Shown here: positions 42,325 to 49,982 of the stretch, in pieces
Numbering within the stretch: the stretch's first letter is position 1
Layout: every line of letters starts with the position of its first letter
DNA from: CAUYUA01 sp963575675
GTDB lineage: Bacteria; Pseudomonadota; Alphaproteobacteria; Azospirillales; Azospirillaceae
Assembly: GCA_963575675.1 (NCBI GenBank)
Contig: CAUYUA010000239.1
Span: 26,399 to 90,398 of the forward strand
Direction of reading: 5' to 3'
Length of the DNA: 64,000 nt
The notes under the pieces: generated by a model
The model's input: the letters and a program-made list of their open reading frames with translations, nothing else
Database searches by the model: none
What the model was told of the DNA's origin: nothing
Program-made: the position numbers and the translations under genes

Positions 42325-44022
42325 ATGCAATTTTCGGAACTTGGGCTCGGATCAGACCTGCTGCGAGCCATCGCGGATGTCGGATACACCCAGCCAACCC
42401 CAATTCAGGAACAAGCGATACCGCTGATCCTGCAAAAACGCGATGTTTTAGGGTGCGCACAAACCGGCACCGGCAAAACCGCCTCCTTCACTTTGCCGAT
42501 GATCGAAATCCTGGCCGGAGGGCGCGCGCGAGCGCGAATGCCTCGGTCGTTGATTATGGAGCCGACGCGAGAATTGGCCGCTCAAGTGGCGGAAAATTTC
42601 GAACTCTACGGCAAACAACACAAACTCACCATGGCGCTGCTCATCGGCGGCGAGTCCTTCTCCGACCAAATCAAAAAGCTTGATCGCGGCGTCGATGTTT
42701 TAATCGCCACGCCAGGGCGAATGATCGATTTGTATGAACGTGGAAATGTTCTGCTCAGCGATATTCGCGTATTGGTGATTGATGAAGCCGATCGTATGCT
42801 CGATATGGGATTCATCCCAGATATCGAACGCATCGTCGCCATGTTGCCGCGCACACGTCAAACTCTTTTATTCTCCGCCACCATGCCGCCGGAAATCCGC
42901 CGGTTGGCCGATAATTTCCTTAACAATCAAGCTGAACTCTCAATCAAACCGTCTTCTTCCACCACCGAGCTTGTGACTCAAGCAATGGCTTTGGTGCATC
43001 GAGAAGACAAACGCAAAGCATTGCGGCATTTATTGCGCACTGAAGAAGTCCGCAACGCAATGATTTTTTGCAACCGAAAACGCGACGTCGAAATATTACA
43101 GCGCTCCTTGGAGCGGCACGGCTTTAGCGCCGGAGCGCTCCATGGCGACGTGCCGCAAAGTCGTCGCGTCGAAATCATGGAATCCTTCAAAAACGGAACG
43201 ATTACGCTTTTGGTGTGCAGCGATATCGCCGCACGCGGACTTGACATCGCCGGACTAAGCCACGTCTTTAATTTCGATGTTCCACTTAGCTCCGAGGATT
43301 ACATTCACCGTATCGGCCGCACCGGCCGCGCAGGTCGCGTAGGTCGCGCCTTTACACTTGCGTGCAGCGACGACGGCAAGATCATTGCCGCCATTACGCG
43401 AATGATTCAACGCGATATCCCGCGCATCGATATCGATGGCTTGGAAACAGTCGAGTTTTCGGAAGGCGACGCCCAAGTGCGTCGACGTGGTCGGCAGAGC
43501 AAACGGCCGGGAGGCGTCGGCGTGGATAAAAAAAGAAATCCCGAACGTAAGGCCGGACCAACATCCGAGCGCGCCTCTCACCAACGCGCGAGTTCTTCCG
43601 AACGCTCTCCTCCCCAACGCGCAAGCTCCGAGCGTCCCTCACCCCAACGCATAAACCCTGAGTCTAACCCTCTCGATCGCTCCATGCCTTCAGAACACGA
43701 TTCGGCATTCGGCGGTGGACACCGTCAAGCCGCCAACAGCGGCGAAAAAATTCGACGTTACACTTCCGAAAGCCATGTTGCCCCACCTTCTCCTCCTTCC
43801 GGAGGCGAAAATTGGAATCGTGGCCCATCTCGTTCCCGTTCGCCCGAGTATAGCGGCAATATGGGACGCAATCCTTATCGACGTCGCCGTGACGAAGACG
43901 ATTATGATGAGCCCGTGATTGGTTTTGGCGATCACATGCCGGCGTTCTTAATGCGGCCTGCTCGTCCGAATCGCGATCGAGAAACCTCTTCAGAAAAAGA
44001 CTCGACAACAAGCTCCTCTTAA
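42325..44022 (+). CDS. DEAD-box RNA helicase (RhlE-like)
   Basis: ATP-dependent RNA unwinding protein used in ribosome assembly or mRNA turnover. All motifs are intact: FSELGLGSDLLRAI with the Q motif TQPTPIQEQAIPL, AQTGTGKT (I), PTRELAAQ (Ia), TPGRMIDLYE (Ib), VIDEADRMLDMGF (II), SATMP (III), then HGDVPQSRR, DIAARGLDIAGL (V) and HRIGRTGRAGR (VI). Residues from about 415 to 565 form a basic, low-complexity tail with repeated S-x-ER-x-PQR units, thought to bind RNA. ATG 42325 matches the family start (565 aa) although no clear ribosome-binding site precedes it; the frame opens at 42211. Confidence 0.94.
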   Translation: MQFSELGLGSDLLRAIADVGYTQPTPIQEQAIPLILQKRDVLGCAQTGTGKTASFTLPMIEILAGGRARARMPRSLIMEPTRELAAQVAENFELYGKQHKLTMALLIGGESFSDQIKKLDRGVDVLIATPGRMIDLYERGNVLLSDIRVLVIDEADRMLDMGFIPDIERIVAMLPRTRQTLLFSATMPPEIRRLADNFLNNQAELSIKPSSSTTELVTQAMALVHREDKRKALRHLLRTEEVRNAMIFCNRKRDVEILQRSLERHGFSAGALHGDVPQSRRVEIMESFKNGTITLLVCSDIAARGLDIAGLSHVFNFDVPLSSEDYIHRIGRTGRAGRVGRAFTLACSDDGKIIAAITRMIQRDIPRIDIDGLETVEFSEGDAQVRRRGRQSKRPGGVGVDKKRNPERKAGPTSERASHQRASSSERSPPQRASSERPSPQRINPESNPLDRSMPSEHDSAFGGGHRQAANSGEKIRRYTSESHVAPPSPPSGGENWNRGPSRSRSPEYSGNMGRNPYRRRRDEDDYDEPVIGFGDHMPAFLMRPARPNRDRETSSEKDSTTSSS

Positions 44023-44033
44023 ACCACCAAGTC

Positions 44034-44150
44034 TTTGAGAGTTCGTCTCAAAAAACACCAATGCTTCGGCGAGTCCGTCCACAGACCAATAGGCTCGAAC
44101 GCCGGTCCCGCCGGAAACATTGGTGTCTTTTTAGAGCAAACTCTTAAAGA
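44034..44150 (+). terminator. Long hairpin after the DEAD-box helicase gene
   Basis: AACACCAATG pairs with CATTGGTGT, with GAGAGTT / AACTCT beyond it and GGCGAGTCCG... / CGCCGGTCCC inside. The second arm is followed by CTTTTTAGAG. It lies 12 nt after the stop codon and is a plausible intrinsic terminator, though the stem is interrupted. Confidence 0.5.
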
Positions 44151-44156
44151 ACAATT

Positions 44157-44300
44157 AGTTATACTCCGCCCACTCGAAAGCCTAAAAAAAGATGTGGAAG
44201 CAGAGACAAAAAAAAGACCAGGATAGGGTCCAGGGTTCGCCAAAAGCCGGGAAAAGCCTTTGGAAAAAAACCATGATTTGGAAATTATCATAACCAAAAG
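44157..44300 (-). repeat. Family B repeat, diverged inverted copy B7
   Basis: TATACTCCGCCCACTCGAAAGCC is the border; AGGATAGGGTCCAGGGTTCG, CCAAAAGCCGGGAAAAGCC, TTTGGAAAAAAACCATGATT are the core in inverted order as in copy B5. It is the last family B copy before the AT-rich part of the window. Confidence 0.62.
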
Positions 44301-44401
44301 CGCAAAAGCCGTTTCAATCTGATGAAGCTGCAAAAGAGTAAGCGCCTTTGGCGAAAGAAAGGCGTATTGTTCGATCTTTCTTTCGAATTGGGAGAGATGT
44401 G

Positions 44402-44641
44402 ATGCAAACCATTTTCGTCATGGTAAAATGCGAACTCGGCAAAGCTTATCGAGTGGCGGATCGCGCCGTGTTGGACATAGAAGCCGTATCCGAAGTGCAT
44501 TCTACTTCCGGACAATATGATCTGTTGATGAAGTGCTGCCTGGAAGACGACGTCGATATCGGTCGCTTTGTAACTGAATCTATCCAGACCATTTCCGGAA
44601 TTCGCGACACCTTTACAATTATCGCCTATAAGGCGTTCTGA
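44402..44641 (+). CDS. Lrp/AsnC ligand-binding (RAM) domain protein
   Basis: 79-aa stand-alone copy of the effector-binding domain of Lrp/AsnC regulators, with no DNA-binding helix-turn-helix. TIFVMVKCELGKAYRVADR begins the alpha/beta fold; EVHSTSGQYDLLMKCCLEDD and RDTFTIIAYKAF follow. Such proteins are common in alphaproteobacteria and oligomerise with amino-acid ligands; some may modify full-length Lrp proteins. ATG 44402 has GGGAGAG 6 nt upstream. It is followed by lptD after 182 nt. Confidence 0.88.
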   Translation: MQTIFVMVKCELGKAYRVADRAVLDIEAVSEVHSTSGQYDLLMKCCLEDDVDIGRFVTESIQTISGIRDTFTIIAYKAF

Positions 44642-44823
44642 CATTTTTTTCTGACGTCCTTTGCGCTCAAATTTGGACGCTCCGAACAACGCTCCGTAGG
44701 ACGCGCCACGAGAAAAACAGTGATGCTGTTTTTTTCCTTAACCCCGCCATTGACAGCACATGCTGCTTTGTCCAATGGTTGCCTATGATCGACGTGATGA
44801 CCCGGATGGAAGGCTGACTTTAC

Positions 44824-47076
44824 ATGCGTATCGGCTGGCTGCATGCATTGGTTGCGTGTGGGCTGCTTACGGCTTTTCCGGCCTTGGCCGAAAACACGCC
44901 TCCGCACGCCAATACCAACCAAGAAAATCCGGGGCTTTTGAACGCCGACGATGTCACCTTTGACGAATCTACGGGAATCGTCACCGCGTCCGGAAACGTC
45001 GAGCTGCTGCGCGACGGACGAACGCTGTACGCCGACACTGTCACATACAACCAAAACACCAAAGTCGTGGTGGCGTCCGGAAATATTCGCATCTTCGAAA
45101 ACACCGGAGATGTAACATTCTCAGATTATATCGAAATCACTGACGATATGCGTAACGCATTCATTAATAATGTGCGAGCGCTTCTGACGGATAATTCACG
45201 GCTAATCGGCAACGAAGCCGAACGCACGAATGGCCGATATATGCGGGTCAGTCGAGGCGTTTACACACCGTGTGATCTATGTAAAAGCAATCCATCTCAG
45301 CCGCCCGTGTGGCAGCTTAAAGGAAAAAAAATCGTTCATGATAATGAAGATAAGGATATTCGCTATAGCGACGCCGTGATGGAAATGTTCGGCGTTCCAG
45401 TCTTCTATTTACCATATTTTTCTCATCCCGACCCCACAGTCAAACGACGCAGCGGCTTTCTTATGCCTCTGATGGGAAACGGCTCGAACACCGGAAGCTT
45501 TTTTCGCAGCTCTTATTACGTTGACATAGATCCCGATCGCGATATGACGGTGGAAACCGGCTTATACTCGCAACAAGGGCTGTTGTTGGGCGCCGAATGG
45601 CGCCAAAGATTCGATAACGGCCAAATTTTAGCGTCCGGCAGTTTCATTCCACACCAAATCATTGATCCGGAACTTGAACGACGTCCCAACGCTCAACCGA
45701 TCGATCGCCCTGATTTTGTGCGCGGCCATTTTTACGCCCTCGGAAGTTTTGACATCAATGACCATTGGCGCTCAGGATTTGACCTTGCCCACGTCAGCGA
45801 TGTCGCTTACCTCCGTCAATTCTACAGCTTCCGGGAAAATGTTCTTACCAGTCGCGCTTGGCACGAGGGATTTTACGGTCGCGACTACGCCGCCGTTACG
45901 GCTTATCGCTTTCAAGATATGAGAGTCGGAAATCCAGAAGTCGCTCCGTTTGTTTTCCCTCTGGCCGAATATTCTGCTTTCGGCGAGCCCGGTGAAACAT
46001 GGGGCGGGCGTTGGTCGTTTTCAGCCGGCCTGCTGGGGATAAAACGAGATCGCTCCAACGCAACCGATAGCACCCGCATATCGATGGAACCCGGATGGCG
46101 TCGAGATTTCGTCAGCGACACGGGCCTAATCACCACCGTCACCACTTCCGCGCGCACCGATGTCTATAACTTCCAAACATATCAGAGGCCGGATAAACCC
46201 CCTGGACAGCTTTCCGACGGAAATATTACGCGGTTTATGCCACAAGCGCAAATTATGTTCCGCTATCCGCTGGCGCGCCATGGCGAAACCATGGATCAGG
46301 TGCTGGAGCCGATTTTTGCCTTCTCCGTCGCCACCCGCGAACGCAACGACTTTGCGATTCCGAATGAAGACGCTCGCGACATCGAGTTCGATGACACTAA
46401 CCTCTTTATGACGAATCGATATTCCGGTTTCGATCGCCAAGAAGGTGGGCAGAGGTTGTCTTATGGTTTAAGAGCAAGCCTCTTTGGACGCACAACTGGA
46501 AGCGCTCGTTTATTTCTGGGGCAAAGCCACCGAATCAGTCAAGATCATCCTTACGGTCCTGGAACAGGATTAGAATCACAGCGATCGGACTACGTCGGTC
46601 GGTTGGAGCTTATGCCTCTGTCGTGGGTGTATTTAGATTATGGATTTCGATATGATCGAGAAACTTTAGAATCTCGCCGACACAATGTTACCGCCTCGTT
46701 TGGAGTTCCTGCCTTATCTTTCGGTGTTGGCTATCATTTTATGGACACGACAACAGACCCAAATTATATTGTGCGCAATGTACAGGAATATGCAAATATT
46801 GGCGTCAACTCGCGCGTAGCCCAACATTGGTCATTAAGCGTTTCTCACTCACAATCAATCAATCCAAGTCCGGGGCCTCGCGCCACCACTCTGGGACTTA
46901 CCTATGTTGACGAGTGTTTGGTTTTCCAAACATCCGCCATGTACGACCACACAACCCCACCTGGCGCTGTTCCTGGACATACTGTTTATTTTCGACTTAT
47001 CTTCCGCAATATCGGTGAAATCAAATCCCCTTCTTTGACGCCATCAATATTTACCGGAACAGGAACAAATCACTAA
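44824..47076 (+). CDS. lptD: LPS-assembly protein LptD
   Basis: Outer-membrane barrel that delivers LPS to the cell surface with LptE. The signal peptide ends near AFPALAEN (residue 22). The periplasmic jellyroll (about 35-200) reads LNADDVTFDESTGIVTASGN and VTYNQNTKVVVASGNIRIFE. VYTPCDLCKSNPSQPPVW holds the N-terminal Cys pair, and a single Cys lies in VDECLVFQTSAMYD near the end; fewer cysteines than E. coli are normal for this class. The barrel occupies residues 220-740. At 750 aa it fits alphaproteobacteria. BamA and perhaps the M48 protease in this window would assemble it. Confidence 0.95.
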   Translation: MRIGWLHALVACGLLTAFPALAENTPPHANTNQENPGLLNADDVTFDESTGIVTASGNVELLRDGRTLYADTVTYNQNTKVVVASGNIRIFENTGDVTFSDYIEITDDMRNAFINNVRALLTDNSRLIGNEAERTNGRYMRVSRGVYTPCDLCKSNPSQPPVWQLKGKKIVHDNEDKDIRYSDAVMEMFGVPVFYLPYFSHPDPTVKRRSGFLMPLMGNGSNTGSFFRSSYYVDIDPDRDMTVETGLYSQQGLLLGAEWRQRFDNGQILASGSFIPHQIIDPELERRPNAQPIDRPDFVRGHFYALGSFDINDHWRSGFDLAHVSDVAYLRQFYSFRENVLTSRAWHEGFYGRDYAAVTAYRFQDMRVGNPEVAPFVFPLAEYSAFGEPGETWGGRWSFSAGLLGIKRDRSNATDSTRISMEPGWRRDFVSDTGLITTVTTSARTDVYNFQTYQRPDKPPGQLSDGNITRFMPQAQIMFRYPLARHGETMDQVLEPIFAFSVATRERNDFAIPNEDARDIEFDDTNLFMTNRYSGFDRQEGGQRLSYGLRASLFGRTTGSARLFLGQSHRISQDHPYGPGTGLESQRSDYVGRLELMPLSWVYLDYGFRYDRETLESRRHNVTASFGVPALSFGVGYHFMDTTTDPNYIVRNVQEYANIGVNSRVAQHWSLSVSHSQSINPSPGPRATTLGLTYVDECLVFQTSAMYDHTTPPGAVPGHTVYFRLIFRNIGEIKSPSLTPSIFTGTGTNH

Positions 47077-47103
47077 ACAAAAATCGCCGGATGAGGCCCC
47101 AGC

Positions 47104-47193
47104 GTGAGGAAGGAATTTGAACGAGAAGGCTTTTTTTTCGCCGACCATGACGATCCAGAAAATGGAGTTCTGGTCACGGATGACAAACAATGA
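47104..47193 (+). CDS. Possible 29-aa leader ORF coupled to the next gene
   Basis: A GTG-started frame encodes 29 residues (VRKEFEREGFFFADHDD, then PENGVLVTDDKQ) and its TGA overlaps the ATG at 47190 as ATGA. The overlap suggests translational coupling. The residue mix is sensible and acidic, but it is too short to judge; it could be chance. GTG is preceded only by CCCAGC, a poor ribosome-binding site. Confidence 0.3.
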   Translation: MRKEFEREGFFFADHDDPENGVLVTDDKQ

Positions 47194-47915
47194 CTCTCGG
47201 TCGTTATGACGCAAATCGCCGTTACCAACAACGTGTATGGGGTGGTGCGGTGAAGATGGTGTTTTTTCTCGTGCTGTTATTAGTGGATGGATTGTTCTCC
47301 TATCAGATGGGTGTGGAGCAGTTCAAAAAACGCGACGCCAATATGAAAGCAGACGTAACCCGGCTTTCTCTTCAAAAAGGCGAGCTAGAGCTGTTGGCAA
47401 AACAATTAAAAGACGCCGCTTTGACGGCTGAGGCTCGCGCCGAAGCCGTAGAAAAGCGTTTGGCGCGCGAAGTGCCGACAGGAGATTTAGCGCGCTTGGT
47501 TCAACTTGCCAATGAACGCTTGACGACTGGCGTTAGCGTAGAACGATTGGCTTTTGTAATTTCCGCCGTACAAAATCGACGCAACTGTCAAGCATCGGAA
47601 ACAAAACGATTTGTCCCTTCGACGCCAATTTATAAGTCACCGAACCGATCAATCAGTTTCGCCAACGGAGCAATCACCCTAACAGGCGAAGGACAATCTG
47701 CTCGCGACAACGCCGGCAATGCAGAGGGTTGGTATGATCCATCTCAACCAGTAACGATTCGTATTATTCCTTTGGGTGGAAAAGAAGTGGTGTTGACTGG
47801 AAATTTGCCATTACATCATTCTGTTGTAGTGGATAACACCGAATATAGATTTGTTATAATCACCGGCGCTCGCTCCTTCATAGAGGCTACCGCTGACCGT
47901 TGTCCTTTCCCTTAA
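47190..47915 (+). CDS. Membrane-anchored coiled-coil protein of unknown function
   Basis: 241-aa protein. One transmembrane helix (VFFLVLLLVDGLFSYQMG, about residues 25-43) is followed by a coiled coil rich in Lys, Glu, Leu and Ala (about 48-100, MKADVTRLSLQKGELELLAK). A C-terminal beta-rich domain of about 120 residues (ISFANGAITLTGEGQS, VTIRIIPLGGKEVVL) has one or two Cys. The layout resembles the DUF6776-type proteins that stand near cytoskeletal bactofilin genes, but I do not claim the family. It follows lptD by 113 nt on the same strand and is the last plus-strand gene before the AT-rich block. Confidence 0.6.
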   Translation: MTLGRYDANRRYQQRVWGGAVKMVFFLVLLLVDGLFSYQMGVEQFKKRDANMKADVTRLSLQKGELELLAKQLKDAALTAEARAEAVEKRLAREVPTGDLARLVQLANERLTTGVSVERLAFVISAVQNRRNCQASETKRFVPSTPIYKSPNRSISFANGAITLTGEGQSARDNAGNAEGWYDPSQPVTIRIIPLGGKEVVLTGNLPLHHSVVVDNTEYRFVIITGARSFIEATADRCPFP

Positions 47916-47946
47916 TTCCGCTCCCAGTATGGAATATAGTTTTTTG

Positions 47947-49461
47947 TTAATTAAAAGAAGAGAGTCTATCATCTATCGGAAGCGTAAATCCAATACGAGA
48001 ACCACACCCAGGAGTGCTAAAAATTAAAAATTTCCCTCCTTGCCGCTCAGCCAATTCTTTACAAAGAACCAAACCAAGCCCTGTTCCTGTCTCTCCATTT
48101 GTTCCTGGCGTTGATGATTTGTATTCCAAATTAAAAAGATTAGACATTCGTTCTTGATCAATACCAACACCATTATCTTCAACAATGATCTCGATCATGT
48201 CATAATATTTATTAACGTAAATAGTAATGACGCCATTATTATGGGTATATTTTAGTGCATTGTTAATTAAATTTCGAATAATTGTATCAACCATATGAAC
48301 ATCTCCGAATCCACAAACCTCTTCTTTAAGATTAAAACACAAAGAAATCCCTTTGTCTTGAGCCACTTGCTGAAACAAATTGATGTTTTTATAAATAATT
48401 TTATCAATTTCAAGACACTGACAACAACAACTTGTCCGCTCCATTTGTAAACTAGACCATTCGAGAAGGTTTTCTAAAAGACTATAAACCTTATTAGCTG
48501 ATTCAAAAACATGTCCACTGTAGTTACGAATTTTATCTTTTGTCAATTCAAGTACATTATTATGAATAATTTTTGAAAATCCTAAAATCGATGCAAAAGG
48601 AGCACGAAGATCATGAGCGATAATTGAAAAAAAACGATCTTTTTGCTGATTTACTCGAACCAACTGATCTCTTTGATTTCGTATTTCTTCTTCATTACGT
48701 CTCCTCTCTGTAATGTCTCGAACTAAAACAATGAACCTTTCTTCTTCCGGATCAGGTAAAGAAGCAATCGCTACCTCAGCAGGAAAAAAAACACCATTAC
48801 GAACTCCTAACACTTCCTTCCAAGCTGAACTATCCTTATTCTTATTCAACAAATTATCTAGAAAAGAGCAAAAAACTTCAGAATCTCCATATTCCTTTAA
48901 CAGAGAATCAAGAGATAATAAGGATAAATTCTCAAAAGATCTAATAAAAATAGATTCGGCCGCAGGATTGCCAAAACGAATTTTTCCTCCTTTTGAAACA
49001 ACCAAAACAGCTTCAGGCGCCATATCTACAATCACTCGCTGTCGCCGTTCAGAAAGACGTAAATGATCTTCCATTGATTTTCGAATGATCGAATAACAAA
49101 TTGCCCGTGAAAGAGCAGCCCCTCGCAGATCCCCCTTAACTAAATAATCTTGAGCCCCAGCCAAGACCGCCGATACGGCAAAATCAGGATCATCATATCC
49201 AGTCAAAACAAGTATTGGACGATCAGGCAAAACATCACGCATAGATGAAATTGTATCAAAACCTGTAGAATCAGGAAGAGATAAATCGAGCAAAACAACA
49301 TCACAAACGGAACTCTTTAGCCATTGAATGGCTCCTTTAAGAGTTGTTTCATGACGTAATTCAAATTTTGGAATTACTACACGTCTCAATGCCGCTCGTA
49401 CTAAACCGGCATCACCAAAATCATCTTCCACCAGAAGAACACGAACAAAAGAAGGGTTCAT
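47947..49461 (-). CDS. Response regulator-PAS-histidine kinase hybrid (HK3)
   Basis: 504-aa soluble kinase. Residues about 5-125 are a receiver domain (VLLVEDDFGDAGLVRAAL, phospho-acceptor in VVLLDLSLPDS, TGYDD, and the Lys in YLVKGDL). A PAS domain follows at about 150-260 (VDMAPEAVLVVSKGGKIRFG). The HisKA helix contains the phosphorylatable His in FFSIIAHDLRAPFASILGFS. The ATPase has LINNALKYTHNN (N box), VEDNGVGIDQERM (G1) and GTGLGLVLCKELAE (G2). No membrane segment exists. The ATG overlaps the stop of the preceding response regulator by four bases, so the two are coupled and probably in one phosphorelay. Confidence 0.93.
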   Translation of the reverse strand: MNPSFVRVLLVEDDFGDAGLVRAALRRVVIPKFELRHETTLKGAIQWLKSSVCDVVLLDLSLPDSTGFDTISSMRDVLPDRPILVLTGYDDPDFAVSAVLAGAQDYLVKGDLRGAALSRAICYSIIRKSMEDHLRLSERRQRVIVDMAPEAVLVVSKGGKIRFGNPAAESIFIRSFENLSLLSLDSLLKEYGDSEVFCSFLDNLLNKNKDSSAWKEVLGVRNGVFFPAEVAIASLPDPEEERFIVLVRDITERRRNEEEIRNQRDQLVRVNQQKDRFFSIIAHDLRAPFASILGFSKIIHNNVLELTKDKIRNYSGHVFESANKVYSLLENLLEWSSLQMERTSCCCQCLEIDKIIYKNINLFQQVAQDKGISLCFNLKEEVCGFGDVHMVDTIIRNLINNALKYTHNNGVITIYVNKYYDMIEIIVEDNGVGIDQERMSNLFNLEYKSSTPGTNGETGTGLGLVLCKELAERQGGKFLIFSTPGCGSRIGFTLPIDDRLSSFN

Positions 49462-49910
49462 GAATTCGGCCTCGGCAAACGAACAATTGAAAACCAGTAT
49501 TCCTCAATCCCATGCAACATAGCCATAAGTTGATCGATCCCCATAGGTTTTGTAACAAAACTATTCGCTCCCAAAGAATAAGCAGAAATAACATCTTTAT
49601 GAGTATCGGAAGTCGTCAGAACCACCACAGGAATTGTACATAATTTTTGATCCGAACGCATTTCCTTTAAGAACTCACGGCCATCCATACGCGGCATATT
49701 TAGATCTAAAAAAATCAAATCTGGGTTTGGCGACATAGAGTAATTACTTCCATTTTTTCGCAAAAAATTAAGCGCTTCAACTCCATCTCTAACGTGATGG
49801 ATTTGACATAAAAATCTCCCTCGCTTTAACGCAGCTTTAATTAGCCCCGCATCTGCGATTTCATCTTCAATCAGCAATATATTAAATGATTGCGAAGGAA
49901 GTAATGCCAT
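49458..49910 (-). CDS. Single-domain response regulator (Rcp1 type)
   Basis: 150-aa CheY-like receiver with no output domain. ILLIEDEIADAGLIKAALK has the acidic pair, DLIFLDLNMPRMDGREFL the phospho-acceptor Asp, VVLTTSD the Thr switch and FVTKPMGIDQL the Lys. The Glu-Asp-Glu with a following Asp and the long helix 1 resemble Rcp1-type regulators that pair with PAS or phytochrome histidine kinases. I chose ATG 49910 with AAGG upstream; the frame extends to 49970. It is flanked by HK2 (72 nt upstream) and HK3 (4-nt overlap). Confidence 0.92.
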   Translation of the reverse strand: MALLPSQSFNILLIEDEIADAGLIKAALKRGRFLCQIHHVRDGVEALNFLRKNGSNYSMSPNPDLIFLDLNMPRMDGREFLKEMRSDQKLCTIPVVVLTTSDTHKDVISAYSLGANSFVTKPMGIDQLMAMLHGIEEYWFSIVRLPRPNS

Positions 49911-49982
49911 TAAAATAAACCTTGTTTTGAAACAAAAATAACCCTCATTATTAATGAAGGCTCTACGCAAGCGGCCAATTTA

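Noticed and set aside
43550..43680. CRISPR-like short repeats in the helicase tail
   Set aside because: The near-repeats are coding (S-x-ER-x-PQR units) and spaced by codon-length segments without distinct spacers.
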